Below are positions 1 to 11,279 of a stretch of DNA of 64,000 nt, piece after piece. Numbering within the stretch: the first letter of the stretch is position 1; every line of letters begins with the position of its first letter. The notes beneath the pieces were generated by a model, which saw only the letters and a program-made list of their open reading frames with translations, was not told where the DNA came from and made no database searches. Both the position numbers and the translations under genes were made by a program. Source of the DNA: Combretum micranthum (Eukaryota > Streptophyta > Magnoliopsida > Myrtales > Combretaceae); assembly GCA_024138025.1 (NCBI GenBank), contig JAMXBD010000392.1:558001-622000 (forward strand). Direction: 5' to 3'.

Positions 1-2
1 AT

Positions 3-206
3 ATGGAAGATGCTCAAGCAAAAGACCCAATTACATGCACAACTTTCTTAGCAAAACTAAAGCCAAGATGCAAAAACAAGAGGATTAAAAAGGCTCATTG
101 TAGGAGGAAAAAATTTGATGGTCTACTATTCATTGAATTGGAGGAGTCAAGTGATGAAAATGAAGGTGATGGGAACGTAACGCAAGAGAATCGTACCATG
201 GAATAG
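3..206 (+). CDS. Possible 3' end of an unidentified protein gene (partial)
   Basis: An open frame of about 67 codons runs from the window edge to a TAG at 204-206. The product is basic in its first half (a Lys/Arg/Cys-rich stretch around KPRCKNKRIKK) and acidic in its second half (ELEESSDENEGD), and it has no domain I recognise. A T-run and AT-rich sequence follow the stop, as in a plant 3' UTR. The true start probably lies outside the window, so the internal ATG at position 3 should not be taken as the initiator. It could be the tail of a host gene or of a transposon protein. No function is proposed. Confidence 0.3.
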   Translation: MEDAQAKDPITCTTFLAKLKPRCKNKRIKKAHCRRKKFDGLLFIELEESSDENEGDGNVTQENRTME

Positions 207-1522
207 TAGTTCTTTTTTTTTTTTTGTTAGATGTTAGTGTTTTGATGTAATGTTATAAATGGGAACTGCTTACTAATAATCCCTTTTTTATTTTCGTTTT
301 TGGGGGGCATGAGGTGTGGCATCTCATTTTTTGGATGGCCATAACACGGTCTACTTTTGGATGCCTTAGTTAAAGGCTATAAAGCCATATATATGGTTCT
401 TTTTTTTTTCGGAAGCTTGATGTATTGAACTTCCTTGATTTAATGTTAAGACTACTGGCTATGTTTTAGTAATTGCACGATGTTCACTAACCAATGTCTT
501 CCAAACTATTATGTTCCAACATTATATTCTATCCAAGCATACTGGAGATGAAAATTTTACTTTCTCCACATAGTTTGTTGTTGGACATGTTAACAATATA
601 TGTCGAAACATTAGGAACGACTCTTTTCGATTGTCCATTGAGAGACTGTCTCAAATCATAGGATATTTTGATGTTTTTTCTTTCAATTCTCTTTCAAAAT
701 CAACAAGTTACTTGTGCCTTATGCCTTGTAGCTATCCTCACTTAGTACCACAATTAATTCATTCTCTTTGACAATCCACAAATGAATGAGAGGCTATTAT
801 ATAGTCAATTTTATTAAATGGTCACTTTACCAATCATTTAAGACAAGCTAATGTGCATGTCATGTGTGTTTGGTAGTTCGCTTATGATAGTTTATGGTAG
901 TTTTAACAACACTGTTTATGCGAGCAATGCTATCACTCAGTGAATGGAAATGAAAAAATCGAAAAAGATTTCCAATATTAAAGAACAAAGGGCATCAATT
1001 AATCATTGAAACAAATGTACATAGTTTAATTGACCATACATATGCCATTTCTCTACATTGATTTACCCTCTAAAGACATTCTACCACATCTTAAACATTC
1101 ATTCACATTTCAGACACAAAAGGAGTAAATCAAACTACTCAAAAAAACTTCACTACCTAAAACAACCAAATACATCAAAATTCCAATCCATGTGGGCATG
1201 AGTATATACTTGCATAAGAAGCTGATATTTTTGCATCCTCTATTATGTACCTCTTCTTAGATTTCTCCTTGCTGAAGTAAGTTACATGCGACAACCTCAT
1301 CCAATGTGTCCTCATTCTTGTCTAACAAAAGTCTTCGTAATACAAAGCTTTCATGCCTTAGCCTCTACAATTCATTCATGCGATCTTCAACCATTGATCC
1401 GGGTGTGTTCTCACTATATTCATTACAATCACAATCACGACGTTCTATTTGACCTTTATTCGCTTTATGAGCCTAACAAAAATAATCGCAACCATCACCC
1501 TATTAAACATTATGAATGACAA
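207..1522. other. AT-rich intergenic sequence
   Basis: I see no gene here. The stretch has poly-T and poly-A runs. The part from about 1260 to 1500 could, on the minus strand, be a decayed continuation of the zinc-finger remnant that ends at 1523, but the frame is full of stops. Confidence 0.4.
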
Positions 1523-1753
1523 TTAAAGATACGAAAAAACATAATATTTGCATTTTGAATCAAACAAAGGATGACTATGTTCACAATGAACCTTGTTGAA
1601 TCTAGGGCATCCAAAGAATCTGCGCCCATTATTCATAGGAGTCCTTGCAACAATGACTCTTATCCTTAGTCCGCAATAGTACTTCATATGATCCACATTA
1701 TTGTTGGGCGATCGGGATGTTGATGATGTTGAGTGGTTCCACAATCTACTCAT
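1523..1753 (-). pseudogene. GRF-type zinc-finger protein remnant
   Basis: The 76-codon frame contains a block that reads YYCGL, about ten residues, then T-P-M-N-N-G-R-R-F-F-G-C-P. This is the C-G ... N-x-G-R-R-F-x-x-C-P signature of GRF-type zinc fingers, found in many small uncharacterised plant proteins and in some transposon-associated proteins. The first Cys of the usual C-x-C-G pair is Tyr here. The frame ends soon after the finger, with no intact coiled-coil tail. It is therefore probably a broken copy. Its role is unknown. Confidence 0.4.
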
Positions 1754-2740
1754 TAATTAGCCTTGTTTGTTGGCTTTGTCTCACCCCTTCCTCCTTCGAA
1801 CACCCGATCCTACCGTACATAGCAGGTGGGCAACAATGGGGATATATGGATGGGTACAATATGTACACAACATTGGGGAAATTAGAGTTTCGATGGAGTC
1901 AATCTCCCTTTTTGTTCTTCCTCTATGAAATTATGGGTTTGGTGAAATAGATTCATTAAACAAAACCCTGTTTTTTCCAAACCATGGTTAAACCAGGTTT
2001 GGTTATGTTGTCTGATTTTTTTTTTCATTTAACATTATACGTGGGAGCTTCTTATTAGCAAAATTTGACACATCAGTGGCTAATATAACAGAGTTAGCTG
2101 AGGTATTAAAAATGTACTTGAAAAGTAAGTTTAGGTATTGAAATTAAACTTTCTTAAGTTCGAGTACCTAATTAAATTTTCGACTAAAGTTCAGGTACCA
2201 AATTTGACATTAACCCTATAATCAATGTAACCAAAAAAAAAAAAAACACACACACACACACACACACACACAGAGAAAAGGATAAAACAAATTTTCTTGT
2301 GCAAAAATTTAGCCAAAAACTTCAAGGATTAAGCAATTATGCATATTCAAATAAGAGTTTTATCTAATAAGCACTTATGTGCACTAAAATCTATTAATTT
2401 ACATTTAAGCATAGCCAATATTTCAAGTTTAAGTAGCTATTTTAAACATGTTTGATCAATTCTAACCCATGCGAGTTTTTATCATCAAAAGCATGAATTT
2501 CTCCAAAAATGTGCACTATCATTTCTATTTGAATGTTCACTCAATTTTGTTTAGGTCCATTAAGCATGACCAAACATGGTCTAAGCATTAAAACATAAAA
2601 AAAAAAAAAAACCATTTTTGCACATTTAAAACCCAATTTCAACACATTTCTGACGTAAAACATGCATAAAAAACATTTTAATCACCAATAAAGCATAATT
2701 TAAGCACTCAACACATTATTTACACAAACACCAAGGACAG
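1754..2740. other. Non-coding AT-rich region with a CA microsatellite
   Basis: No gene is visible. The stretch near 2120-2215, with GTACCTAATT and GGTACCAAATTTGAC, resembles the terminal region of the TIR element at 39159-40182 and may be a decayed relative. A poly-A plus CA microsatellite lies at 2233-2272. Confidence 0.35.
2246..2272. repeat. (AC)n microsatellite
   Basis: About thirteen AC dinucleotide units directly follow a run of 14 A. This is a simple repeat of the kind that varies in length between individuals. Confidence 0.95.
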
Positions 2741-4347
2741 AGATCATTTAACTCAAGCAAGTTAAGATTATACCTCACCATCGCCCTTGAAGCTCCTTTA
2801 GGTACCTATAAGAACACATTTACTTCTTTACTACCTACTTTTGCTTGAGTTCTTTGGAGTTAGGTAAATCAAGAATTTCTCTTTTAGATACTCATAAAAA
2901 CTTGCTTTTGTGACTCAAATGTATAGTTTTTCTTATTGCACAATTATGTGTAGTATGACCAACTTTGTCACAATAGTAGCAAGTTCTATAAGTAGCTCTT
3001 ACAAACCAAGTTTTATAAGGCTTGCAACTATTGTTTCTATTATGGCCAATGATATACTTGTTTGAATCACATTTTTGCTTTCTAAGGAGAGTACTCAAAT
3101 TCTTCATACCCTTGGTGAATTTAGCTATGATTACATTTGCTTCACATAAGCTAGTTTTCAATTTCTTTTTTTTTTTTATTAAGCTCGTTTAGCTCTTTCA
3201 TGCAATCATTATTACTAACATTATTGTTATCATCACCATTTAAAGTTTTAACTTCAATATTAAGCAAATAGTTTTTTAATTTTCATTTTTCATTTATTTT
3301 GCTTAATTTATCATTTCTACTATTTAACTTATTAATTTCCAATTTCAAGTACTCAATTTCTTCATGCAAACTTTCATTTTCAACTTTCATTTTGTTATAT
3401 TCATTTTTAAACACATCTAATTATTCTCCTACTTTCTTCATTAGTTATTTGAGCATGCAATTCTTCTTTTTTTTATCTTCATTAGTTCTTTACATGGTTT
3501 ATCATACATATTAACTATCTTGTCATAAGGAACATGTGAGGAAGTAGAGCATAGCTCATCATCAAGGGCCATTAGACACATGTCTCCATCCGAGTCAAAT
3601 GATTCGTCATTGTTAAATGTGGCCACATAAGCTTTCTTCTTTCCACATTTTTTTCCTTCTTGATATTTGGGCAATATTGTTGAACATACCCCGGTTTATT
3701 GCACTTGAAGCATGCAATAGTCTTCCTCTTTAATTTTGAAGAAGAGGCTTCATCTTTCTTCTTCTTGCTCTCCTTCAAGAATTTGGTGAATTTCTTTGTG
3801 AGCTTGTATAGCTCCTCATCATCATCATCTTCACTCTTATTGCTTGAGTTGGAGCAAGAGACCTTGAGAGCAATTTCCTTCTTGGTTGACTCTTTCCTTT
3901 ATCTCTTGATCTTCTCACGGGTTTTGAGGGTGCCAAGGAGCTCCTCTTTGCTCATCTTGCTCAAATCATGCACTACTTTCTATTGGCTTCCCAATCATTT
4001 GGTAATGACTTAAGAAGTTTGGAATGAATTTCCTTATTAGTGAGATTCTTACCAATGATGCTCAAAGGAGTTATAATGTTGATGAAAGACTCATTAGGTT
4101 CATTTTATAGTTTTCAAATTGTTCACAAAATAAACTTATTTTTTATGTCTTCAAGTCTAGTACATCCATCATATGTGTTTTCCAAATTATCCCAAATTTC
4201 TTTATTCGATTTACAAGTGCAAATTCTATTAAGTCATTTTATTTAAGCTATAATATAGTATATTCATAGAAACTTCAATTAATTGCACTTTTTCTTTTTT
4301 CCATTTTTAGTGTAATTATTTTTATTTTTGCCTTCTATAATTACTAC

Positions 4348-4569
4348 TAAAGCTAAGCATACGCACAGTAGCCCGCAGGCCGATCCGTTTACCTGCTCAA
4401 AAAAGAGGTCTCAACCTTTTTTTTTTTTTTTTGCCCGTTTAAAAACAAGCCAAATTGGCCCAACCCGTTTAACCTACGGGCTAAAGCGGGCTGGCCCATG
4501 ACGGACCAGGCCAGCCCACAGGCCAACCGTAAAAAAATTAAAAAAAAAAGAGAGGAAAAGTTTAAGAAC

Positions 4570-4615
<46 letters not shown>

Positions 4616-5041
4616 GATTAATGATTATTTATTATATGTTATTAAAGAAGATTAATTGATACAAAAATTGCCTATATAATGACATTCTTTTAAGTACATA
4701 TTTATTAATTTAAATATAATATTACATCCAACAAATTATTTAAAAAACTTTTTATATATAAGTAATTAAAATAGCAATAAAATTAACCATTGATATATAT
4801 ATAACAATAAAATACATAAGTATTTCAATTTTCTCAAAAATTAATATAAAAATAAAAATAAAAAATAAATTCAATTTAGCTTACGAGCTAACCCGTTTAG
4901 CCCACAGGCCAATGCGAGCCTAGCCTAGGTCAAGAACATTTGGCCCATTTAAAAGCGGGCCAAAATAGCCTGGCTCGTTTAACTTGTGGGCCAACCTAAC
5001 CCAACCCAACCCGGCCCATTTAACCCATATACTCGCCTCTA
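4348..5041. mobile_element. Non-autonomous hAT element, copy 1 (GCCCGTTTAA-rich)
   Basis: The right end reads ...ACTCGCCTCTA, the inverse of TAGAGGCGAGT. The left end starts TAAAGCTAAGC. Both subterminal regions are packed with degenerate GCCCGTTTAA / GGGCCAAA / GCGGGCT motifs, and the middle is AT-rich. The flanks ATTACTAC (4340-4347) and ACTATTAC (5042-5049) match at 6 of 8 positions, as an old 8-bp hAT target duplication would. Two closely similar elements lie at 34997-35597 and 46624-47319. No transposase is encoded. It sits inside the gag of copia element A and is therefore younger than it. Confidence 0.75.
4570..4614. repeat. (ATA/AAT)n microsatellite
   Basis: About 15 trinucleotide units lie inside hAT copy 1. 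The other two hAT copies lack this run, so it probably expanded after insertion. Confidence 0.95.
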
Positions 5042-5233
5042 ACTATTACAAGACTATTTTCAACAATATTCCATAAAAAACAAATTTTATGCTTTTAAAA
5101 ATATTTTCATTCTGCATTTCCAATAGACATAGCGGTCAATATTGATGGCTTATTTATTGCTTGACCCTTTAAAAATAATAAAGTGTTACTAGTCATGATC
5201 TTTAACTCTAGATGCAACTTATCCTTGAGTTCT

Positions 5234-5247
5234 AGCTCTAATACCAA
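5234..5247 (-). other. tRNA-Met primer-binding site of copia element A
   Basis: The minus strand reads TTGGTATTAGAGCT, which is one change from the TTGGTATCAGAGC(T) site complementary to the 3' end of initiator tRNA-Met used by plant copia elements. It lies between the LTR edge (about 5259) and the gag start. Confidence 0.75.
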
Positions 5248-5258
5248 TTATAGAAACT

Positions 5259-6200
5259 AAGTAACACCTAAATTGCAGCGAATTATTACTAATTTTGATT
5301 TTTTTTTTCAAGATTTGATGCCTAATTCATGCACTACAACAAATAGATAGCAAGAATAATATTGCAATAAATAAAAGAGATAGAATTAAATAAGATGATA
5401 CTGGGTTTAATGTCAAGTTCAAACCACCTCTCAGTCTCTACGATATCACAATGTCTCACTCAAGCAGGACTTCACCCTTTATTCAATTCAATAAATGTTC
5501 TAAAGAGTTACACAATACAATGCCTCACAACTAAAGATTTCACCACAACATAAACACAATTGCTTGAGTTGATTCTTTACAAGAAGCTTTAAGAATATAA
5601 TAAACTCAACTCAAGACTTCACTAATTAACGTAATACAAACTAAGTATATATTGCTTCTATAAGAATGTACAAGAAACAAGCCCCATATAGCCTAACTCT
5701 CATGATGAAAGATAGTCTCTAAGTATAAAAAACAGTGTTGACTTAACTATTGATGAGTTATTCTTCCACATCCAAAAAATTAAGTAGAATGTGTATTTGT
5801 GGTGTTTTATGTGTCATATTGTAAAGTTTAAGTATTTTTCTCATTTTTAGATTATCCTTACTTTTGAGCTTGTAAGCAATGTCAAGAGCTTTTATAAAGC
5901 TAAGCTGGAGCCTAGGTTCTTATATGCTTTAGCTTGGCTCAGTTCATTTGCGACGTTAAAAGTACCTAAATAAGTTTTGGTCACCTTGATTTATTTATTT
6001 CTTTATCTTAACAACCATGATATACCTACAATACAACAATAGATAAAATATTCAAATAAAAATTCATAACAGCATGGTACAAATATCGAATTAAACTTCC
6101 GATTATATGACTGAATCATGGAAACTTTTGGATGTATAAGGAAGGTCAAAAAGCAAATTCGTCTCATTAATCATTAGAACAAAAGCTCAATTTCTAAGTG
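5259..6200 (-). repeat. 5' LTR of copia element A (outer edge approximate)
   Basis: Starting from the GTAACACCTA edge, this sequence follows the same order of short blocks as the LTR at 37953 onward. The outer edge is set by analogy in length and is uncertain by some hundreds of bases. Confidence 0.5.
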
Positions 6201-7400
6201 CAAAAACAATCCAAACTATAGAGTCGTCTTGAATATAGCCAAATAGGGATCAGACTTTATTGGAGATAATTTAAATTCTTAAGATAGCTTGTATTGCTAA
6301 CTGAATAACATTAATAGAAATAATTACATATACGATATATAAATATATCAATACGTATAATAACTAATAATATGTATATAAGTGGACGTCCGAATAGCAA
6401 GCCTAGGAGAAAGCATTTACACCATCGAACTTTTCATTCTTAATAATTCTAACATGATACTTTAGAAATGAAATAGATTCTATAATCCCCAGAGTTTAAT
6501 TAAGTTGGAACATAAAAATTTTAAAGCTATTAATGTAGAAAGATGGACGGTTCAACAAGCTCATTTATTATCTGTTTGCATGGAACCAAAAGTATTGTTG
6601 TAAGGACTAGTTCCCGCTTCTTTTATTATTATTATTATTTTGTATGATTGGGGATTTGGCGGATGATTGCACTGTAGAAATATCCTCCCAATTTTGTTGT
6701 TACCGATAGTGTACGTAAAAAAAACCAATCGAACCGAGCTGAACCAACATGTAACTAAACCAAACCAAATCAAAATATGGTTTTTTTTTAACAATTTGGT
6801 TTAAAAATTTTTAATTCGAACCAATCCGTAAATTTATAGTTGGTTTAAAGGGGTAAACCAAACCACTCGGTAAAACCAAACCAAACCGTTTTAGAAAAAT
6901 AAAATAATATTTTATTTATAAGTCGTAACTATAAATTTTTTTAGGATGATTGGTTACATGTCATATATGTTCATATCATTTCATTTGATATTTATTATTT
7001 GATAAATATTGATTAAAAATCAATTTGTTCATTTTTAAATTTGTTTTTAGGATGATTGATTAAAGGTCATATATCTTCATAGAAAGGGTAGCGATTTTAA
7101 CCAAAAAAAAAAAAAGCAATGGTTTATATAAACTAATTCCAGTGGTATGTATATATGCTTGCAACCATTTATCATATAGTTAAAGCAACGGTAAGAGCTG
7201 GCTACGGTAATGGTTATGAAAGCTACTACAACAGTTCGTATGATTAAAAAGCAATCGATTTTATAATTTAGGAAACACTTTAATATTAATCAAATGCAAC
7301 ACTTTCAAATATAAAAGGCAATGAATTATAAAACAATAATTTACTGTAATAATTATCAGTAACAATTGTTCTTAATATGTATTATTTTTTAATACAATAA
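6201..7400. other. AT-rich region with an AACCAAACC / GGTTTGGTT-rich block
   Basis: No gene is visible. From 6715 to 6895 the sequence is crowded with degenerate AACCAAACC, GAACCGA and GGTTT motifs. This pattern is often seen in the subterminal regions of hAT-like MITEs. No convincing terminal repeats could be fixed here. Confidence 0.4.
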
Positions 7401-9352
7401 TTAGGGATGAGAAAAAAACTAACCAAATCGAAAACCAGATCGAACTAAATTGAACTGAAAATTTCGGTTTTTTAATTTGCTTTGGTTTACGGTTCAATTT
7501 GGAGATGATGATACCATTCGCGGTTTGATTACTCACTATCTTATTAAAAAAAAAAAAAACCTACACCTCAAAAATTAAGGTGGCTACCTTGGCCAAGTAG
7601 AAAAATAATTTAGGGCACTTTTCTTAGGTTTATCTCTATTACACGCAACTCAGCTCATGCCTCACACTCATCTCCTCTTGTCATCTGTCCATCTGTTTCC
7701 ATCTTCAACTAGTAGCCACTACTCTCTAGCTCCGACTTCTGCCATACCTTACTCTCTTGTGCCTATCTAGTGTCTGGTGTGTAGTGTCTTCTTCTTCTTC
7801 CAAGGGAGAACCAAAGGGTGAGTGGAAGAAAACAAGAGAAAAGGTAAACCATTTATTCGTTGTTTTCTTCTTATCTTTTTATAGTGAATTTTATGCTATA
7901 AGAACTTATGGTAGAAATAGACAGTAGAGATGTTGAACAACCTTATATTGCGTGACCACAAATTTGAGGTTCATAATGCTACCTACTTTTGACTTTATTT
8001 TCCATGTGAACTAGATTATGACATTGAAATTTCATATGTTGTATTTCATTAATGAGCAAAGTGCTGATCTAGGACAGTTATTGGGTTGTTTCTTGCAAGA
8101 AAACATTTGTGGAAAGTAATGATACGGTCCTCCTTAAATGTCAATCTTCTATAGGCTTACAATTACCAGTGATGCCTAAAACACGAGAAGTAAATTATAC
8201 TAGACGGTCCCAATGTTTAGGGTTAAGTTTATCTGAGGTCCTAACATTTTGAAAAGTTCAAAAAAGGTCCCACCGTTTATAAAAATGGATCGATTGAGGT
8301 CTTCATTAATATGTGTCACAAGAAAAATATTTAATTAAAACTCAGAAAACCCTTCCTTTAAGGTTTCTATTAACGTTTATCAAAAGAAGAAATATTTAAT
8401 TAAAACTCAAAAGACACTTTTCTAGATATAGAAATCTCTTTTGAACTTTTAGAAATGTTAAGACCTTAAATGAACTTACCCGTAAATGTTAGAACCTTAT
8501 ATAATTTATCTAAACCATAGTGATTGATTTATTTTTTGCTCCAATTTGATAGTTTTACTGTCATTGATTGCCTAAAGAATTGGCAATTGATTTTGTTGGA
8601 GTCATGATAGTGTGGTTAAGAACATTGGTCATTGTTATGGGAGTCAGAAATGCATTAGGTGTTTTTTTATTGTGCTCGTTTATAGAAAAAATGAGTATAG
8701 GAAGGAGCACATGGACTAAATGTCATCCACTTGCCATGAAATTAGGATGCCTATGGTGATCTACCTTGTAGTAAATATTATATAATTTTGGAAGTTTTAG
8801 AGAGTAGCTCACATGAAAAGAATTTTGTTTAAGTGGTGGGGAAAAAATCACAATTTTAAATATTATACCAAACACCTCCTCATTGTAGTTCGCATTAGAG
8901 GAAATAGCTTGAATGTAGGGTCGCATATTACTTAACTGAAAAACTGCCCAACAATGATCATGAATTGATTTTGTCTTAATGTTATCCATAACTATTTTAC
9001 ATTTCTTGTGCTACTTAATCTTATATCTTTCTATTTCAAAATTAATATATGTGTATAATATCATATATATTTATATTTTACTAATGGTTATTTAATAATG
9101 AAACCATATCCCAATTTTGATTAATTTGTGTTAATAATGCAAATTCATTTATGTTTGTTTCTTTTTTACTACATTATGTGTAGTGCAAATGATGAATGAT
9201 TTGAACTGTGTACTGAACTATTTCAAACTTTTGTTTAGGTTAAAAAAAATAGCGGACCAAATTGTAAGATTAGGTTCAATTTAAAAAAAATGCAATTTTC
9301 ATTTTGGTTCGATTCGAGAAGTGAACTAAACCAAACTATGCTACAGCTACCT
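7401..9352. mobile_element. Candidate hAT-like element with GGTTT-rich ends
   Basis: The left end TAGGGATGAG and a weaker right end (reverse strand TAAGGTAGCT) enclose subterminal blocks rich in AACCAAA and GGTTTGG motifs (7420-7540 and 9230-9345). The flanks ACAATAAT and ATAGTAAT agree at 6 of 8 positions. The interior (7620-7860) looks like a gene's CT-rich 5' leader, including a CTTCTTCTTCTTCC run, but no continuing coding frame is seen. The boundaries rest on weak terminal similarity, so this is a tentative call. Confidence 0.3.
8191..8509. mobile_element. MITE with long terminal inverted repeats (about 75 bp)
   Basis: The left end (TAAATTATACTAGACGGTCC..., then GAGGTCCTAACATTT and AAAGTTCAAAA) is mirrored on the right, read backward as TAAATTATATAAGGTTCTAA, AAGGTCTTAACATTT and AAAGTTCAAAA. 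The inverted arms cover about 75 bases each, around a 170-base interior that itself contains the repeated phrase AATATTTAATTAAAACTCA. There is no coding capacity. The superfamily is not determined because the target duplication is hidden by the palindromic TAAATTATA ends. Confidence 0.7.
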
Positions 9353-11279
9353 TAATAGTAATAGAGAACCAATGATTATTATAAATAATTTTGTAACCAA
9401 ATAAATTATAATTATAATATTACTTACTAAGTAATAAAAATGTTTCTAAACTTGTTATTACTCAGAAGTAACAAGGTTCTTAATTTCTGAAATAAGTAGT
9501 TACTCTCAAGTTCACAATTCTACATACAAGTAATAAAAATGTTCTCAAACTTGTAGTTATTCTAAAATTTACAACACATGGATTTATAACAAAGTCCTCA
9601 ATAAGATATATAAACTTAAAAATCAAAATTAATAATGAAGTCCTCAACTATACCTCTAATATGTTATGTTGTGAAGATTTATATGAATCCAATTTAAACA
9701 CCATTGCTTTCAACATCATCATCCTAACAAAAAATAAATAAATAAAAGAAAGATAGAAAATTAGTTACAAATTCATTATATTTATTACTAAAAACTTAAT
9801 AAGTACGTCATCATAAAACTATTAAACAAACCTATACTATACTTTGAATTATATAATTAGTATGTAAAACCATATGTTTCATAAATTATGCACATTAAAT
9901 AATTACCTGGGTCGAAGGACTATGCATGTCATTTGATGAATGTGTATTACACAAAGCACGTGGATTTAGTGCACTACAAGCATCAATAGAGACATTGCTG
10001 TTGGAAACAAGTTACCTAGAATGTTAGCAAATAATGTTTAAACTAGATTAAACATTTGCATTCGTGATAAACATTAACACGATTTCCTTGGTCGTTTTGG
10101 TTCTTTATTGTTTCATTCTTCATTCCAATTCTACCTCCATATCTCTTGGCATTTTTCCTCAATCTTGCTTTGATATGTTCTCTTATGATGGTTTTACATA
10201 TTGCTTACTAGCTACTCTCTTTTCCTTTAAATCAAATAATGACACCCCTCTCACAAAGTCTAACATGCTCATTATGCTATTTTTCTATAACTTTAGAAAT
10301 ACATCAAGTGTTTCACTACTTCCTTTATACCATTTAGATTATTGAGACTGCAATGACTCCGTTCAAGCCTATCATCATTAGGTGCGTTGTACAATTTAAA
10401 TATGTTTTTATATGAATTAATAAGAAAAAATCTATTATAAAAAAAGAGAGCTAAGAATGCTTATAATTTTATTTTGTATATGCTCATCAAATTGTTTGTA
10501 TACTCGTTCTGGGTTTCTTTTATGGGTATAGCAATATACATCTCCAAACGGGTAAGTGTTATTTTATCTTCATTTGCATTTTGTATTAAATTGATTATTT
10601 CTTCATGTGATTTTGATGAGAACAAAAGTTGTGAAGATCATGTAATAAATGCACATTACATAATTTCTTCGAGATTAATATATTGTTTCCAATTACTTAA
10701 AAGAAGCCATATAAATAAAAAGATCTATTGTCTTTAAAGTTAAAGGAAATTGTGCATGTGTGTTGAGTTTGTACTTGTAGGGCTTGTACCAGCAAGTCGG
10801 TAAAAACAACAAAACCACAACCTTGATGTGGACAAATTCAAGGCATGATTTGTTCATAAGGGCGTAAAAGTTTTTTTTTTTAAGCCTACATTTGCAAACA
10901 AACGACCCTTATATCCTTTCATAAACTCTTGTACTTAAATCATTATTTTTCAAAATTTGTAAAGAAAGAAAATCAAATTAAGTGCGCTGACCTTATATCT
11001 ACAACTTGTAAAAGAGCACTATAAAAGAGATGATATTATTAATGTCTTTGAAATGACCAAAGTTTAAATTCATACTCAATGCATGTTAAATTTGATTTTA
11101 TATGTGTGTGTGTGTTAGTGTGAATTGTGATGTTTGAAATAATTGTATGTGTTATGAACTAATAACTAAATAATAATCTATGGTAAATATATTTAGGATG
11201 ATAGTTTATTCACGTTATCAATTATTATGTAATGCTAATTGTTGTTGTAGTGAATAATATATGATGAATTAAGTTTATT
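9353..11279. other. AT-rich intergenic sequence
   Basis: I see no supportable gene. Short open frames near 10064-10345 and 10474-10737 have compositions typical of chance frames. The minus strand of 9940-10345 has a weak look of a decayed plant transposase, but I cannot confirm it. Confidence 0.35.

Larger units (their letters stand above)
2892..5230 (-). pseudogene. copia gag remnant (nucleocapsid zinc knuckles)
   Basis: The minus strand encodes decayed Gag pieces in the expected order. An N-terminal fragment lies at about 5230-5050. After the hAT insertion comes a gag core at about 4220-4130 (containing IWDNLENTYDG). A Lys/Ser-rich linker and a degenerate zinc knuckle follow near 3680-3720. 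The knuckle reads C-F-K-C-N-K-P-G-Y-V-Q-Q-Y-C, with Tyr in place of the metal-binding His. A Lys/Glu/Asn-rich stretch follows, and then a second knuckle at about 2938-2981 (CYYCDKVGHTTHNC), which keeps all four ligands. Frameshifts and stops separate the blocks, so no full protein can be made. Gag would normally package element RNA in cytoplasmic particles. Confidence 0.75.
2740..6200 (-). mobile_element. Truncated Ty1/copia retrotransposon A (gag, primer site, 5' LTR)
   Basis: Reading leftward on the minus strand, the element has a 5' LTR (from about 6200 to 5259), a tRNA-Met type primer-binding site (5247-5234), then a gag frame in pieces down to about 2780. No protease, integrase or reverse transcriptase follows, so the 3' two-thirds are missing. 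The LTR resembles the sequence at 37953-38700 in layout: a TAACACCTA edge, a TGCAATAAA(T)AAA...GAGATAGA block, and a GGACTTCAC block. A hAT element at 4348-5041 separates the gag N-terminus from the rest. The right limit is approximate because I could not pin the outer LTR edge. Confidence 0.7.

Noticed and set aside
3699..4013. 104-codon Ser/Leu/Phe-rich open frame on the plus strand
   Set aside because: It is the mirror of the Lys/Glu/Asp-rich gag linker of copia A on the minus strand.
9300..9320. GGTTCGATTC resembling a tRNA T-loop
   Set aside because: No matching acceptor, D-arm or anticodon arm can be folded around it. It lies in a GGTTT-rich repeat.
10064..10737. Two small open frames on the plus strand with hydrophobic content
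   Set aside because: There is no conserved motif and nothing to link them. The minus strand gives only a vague transposase-like impression that I could not support.
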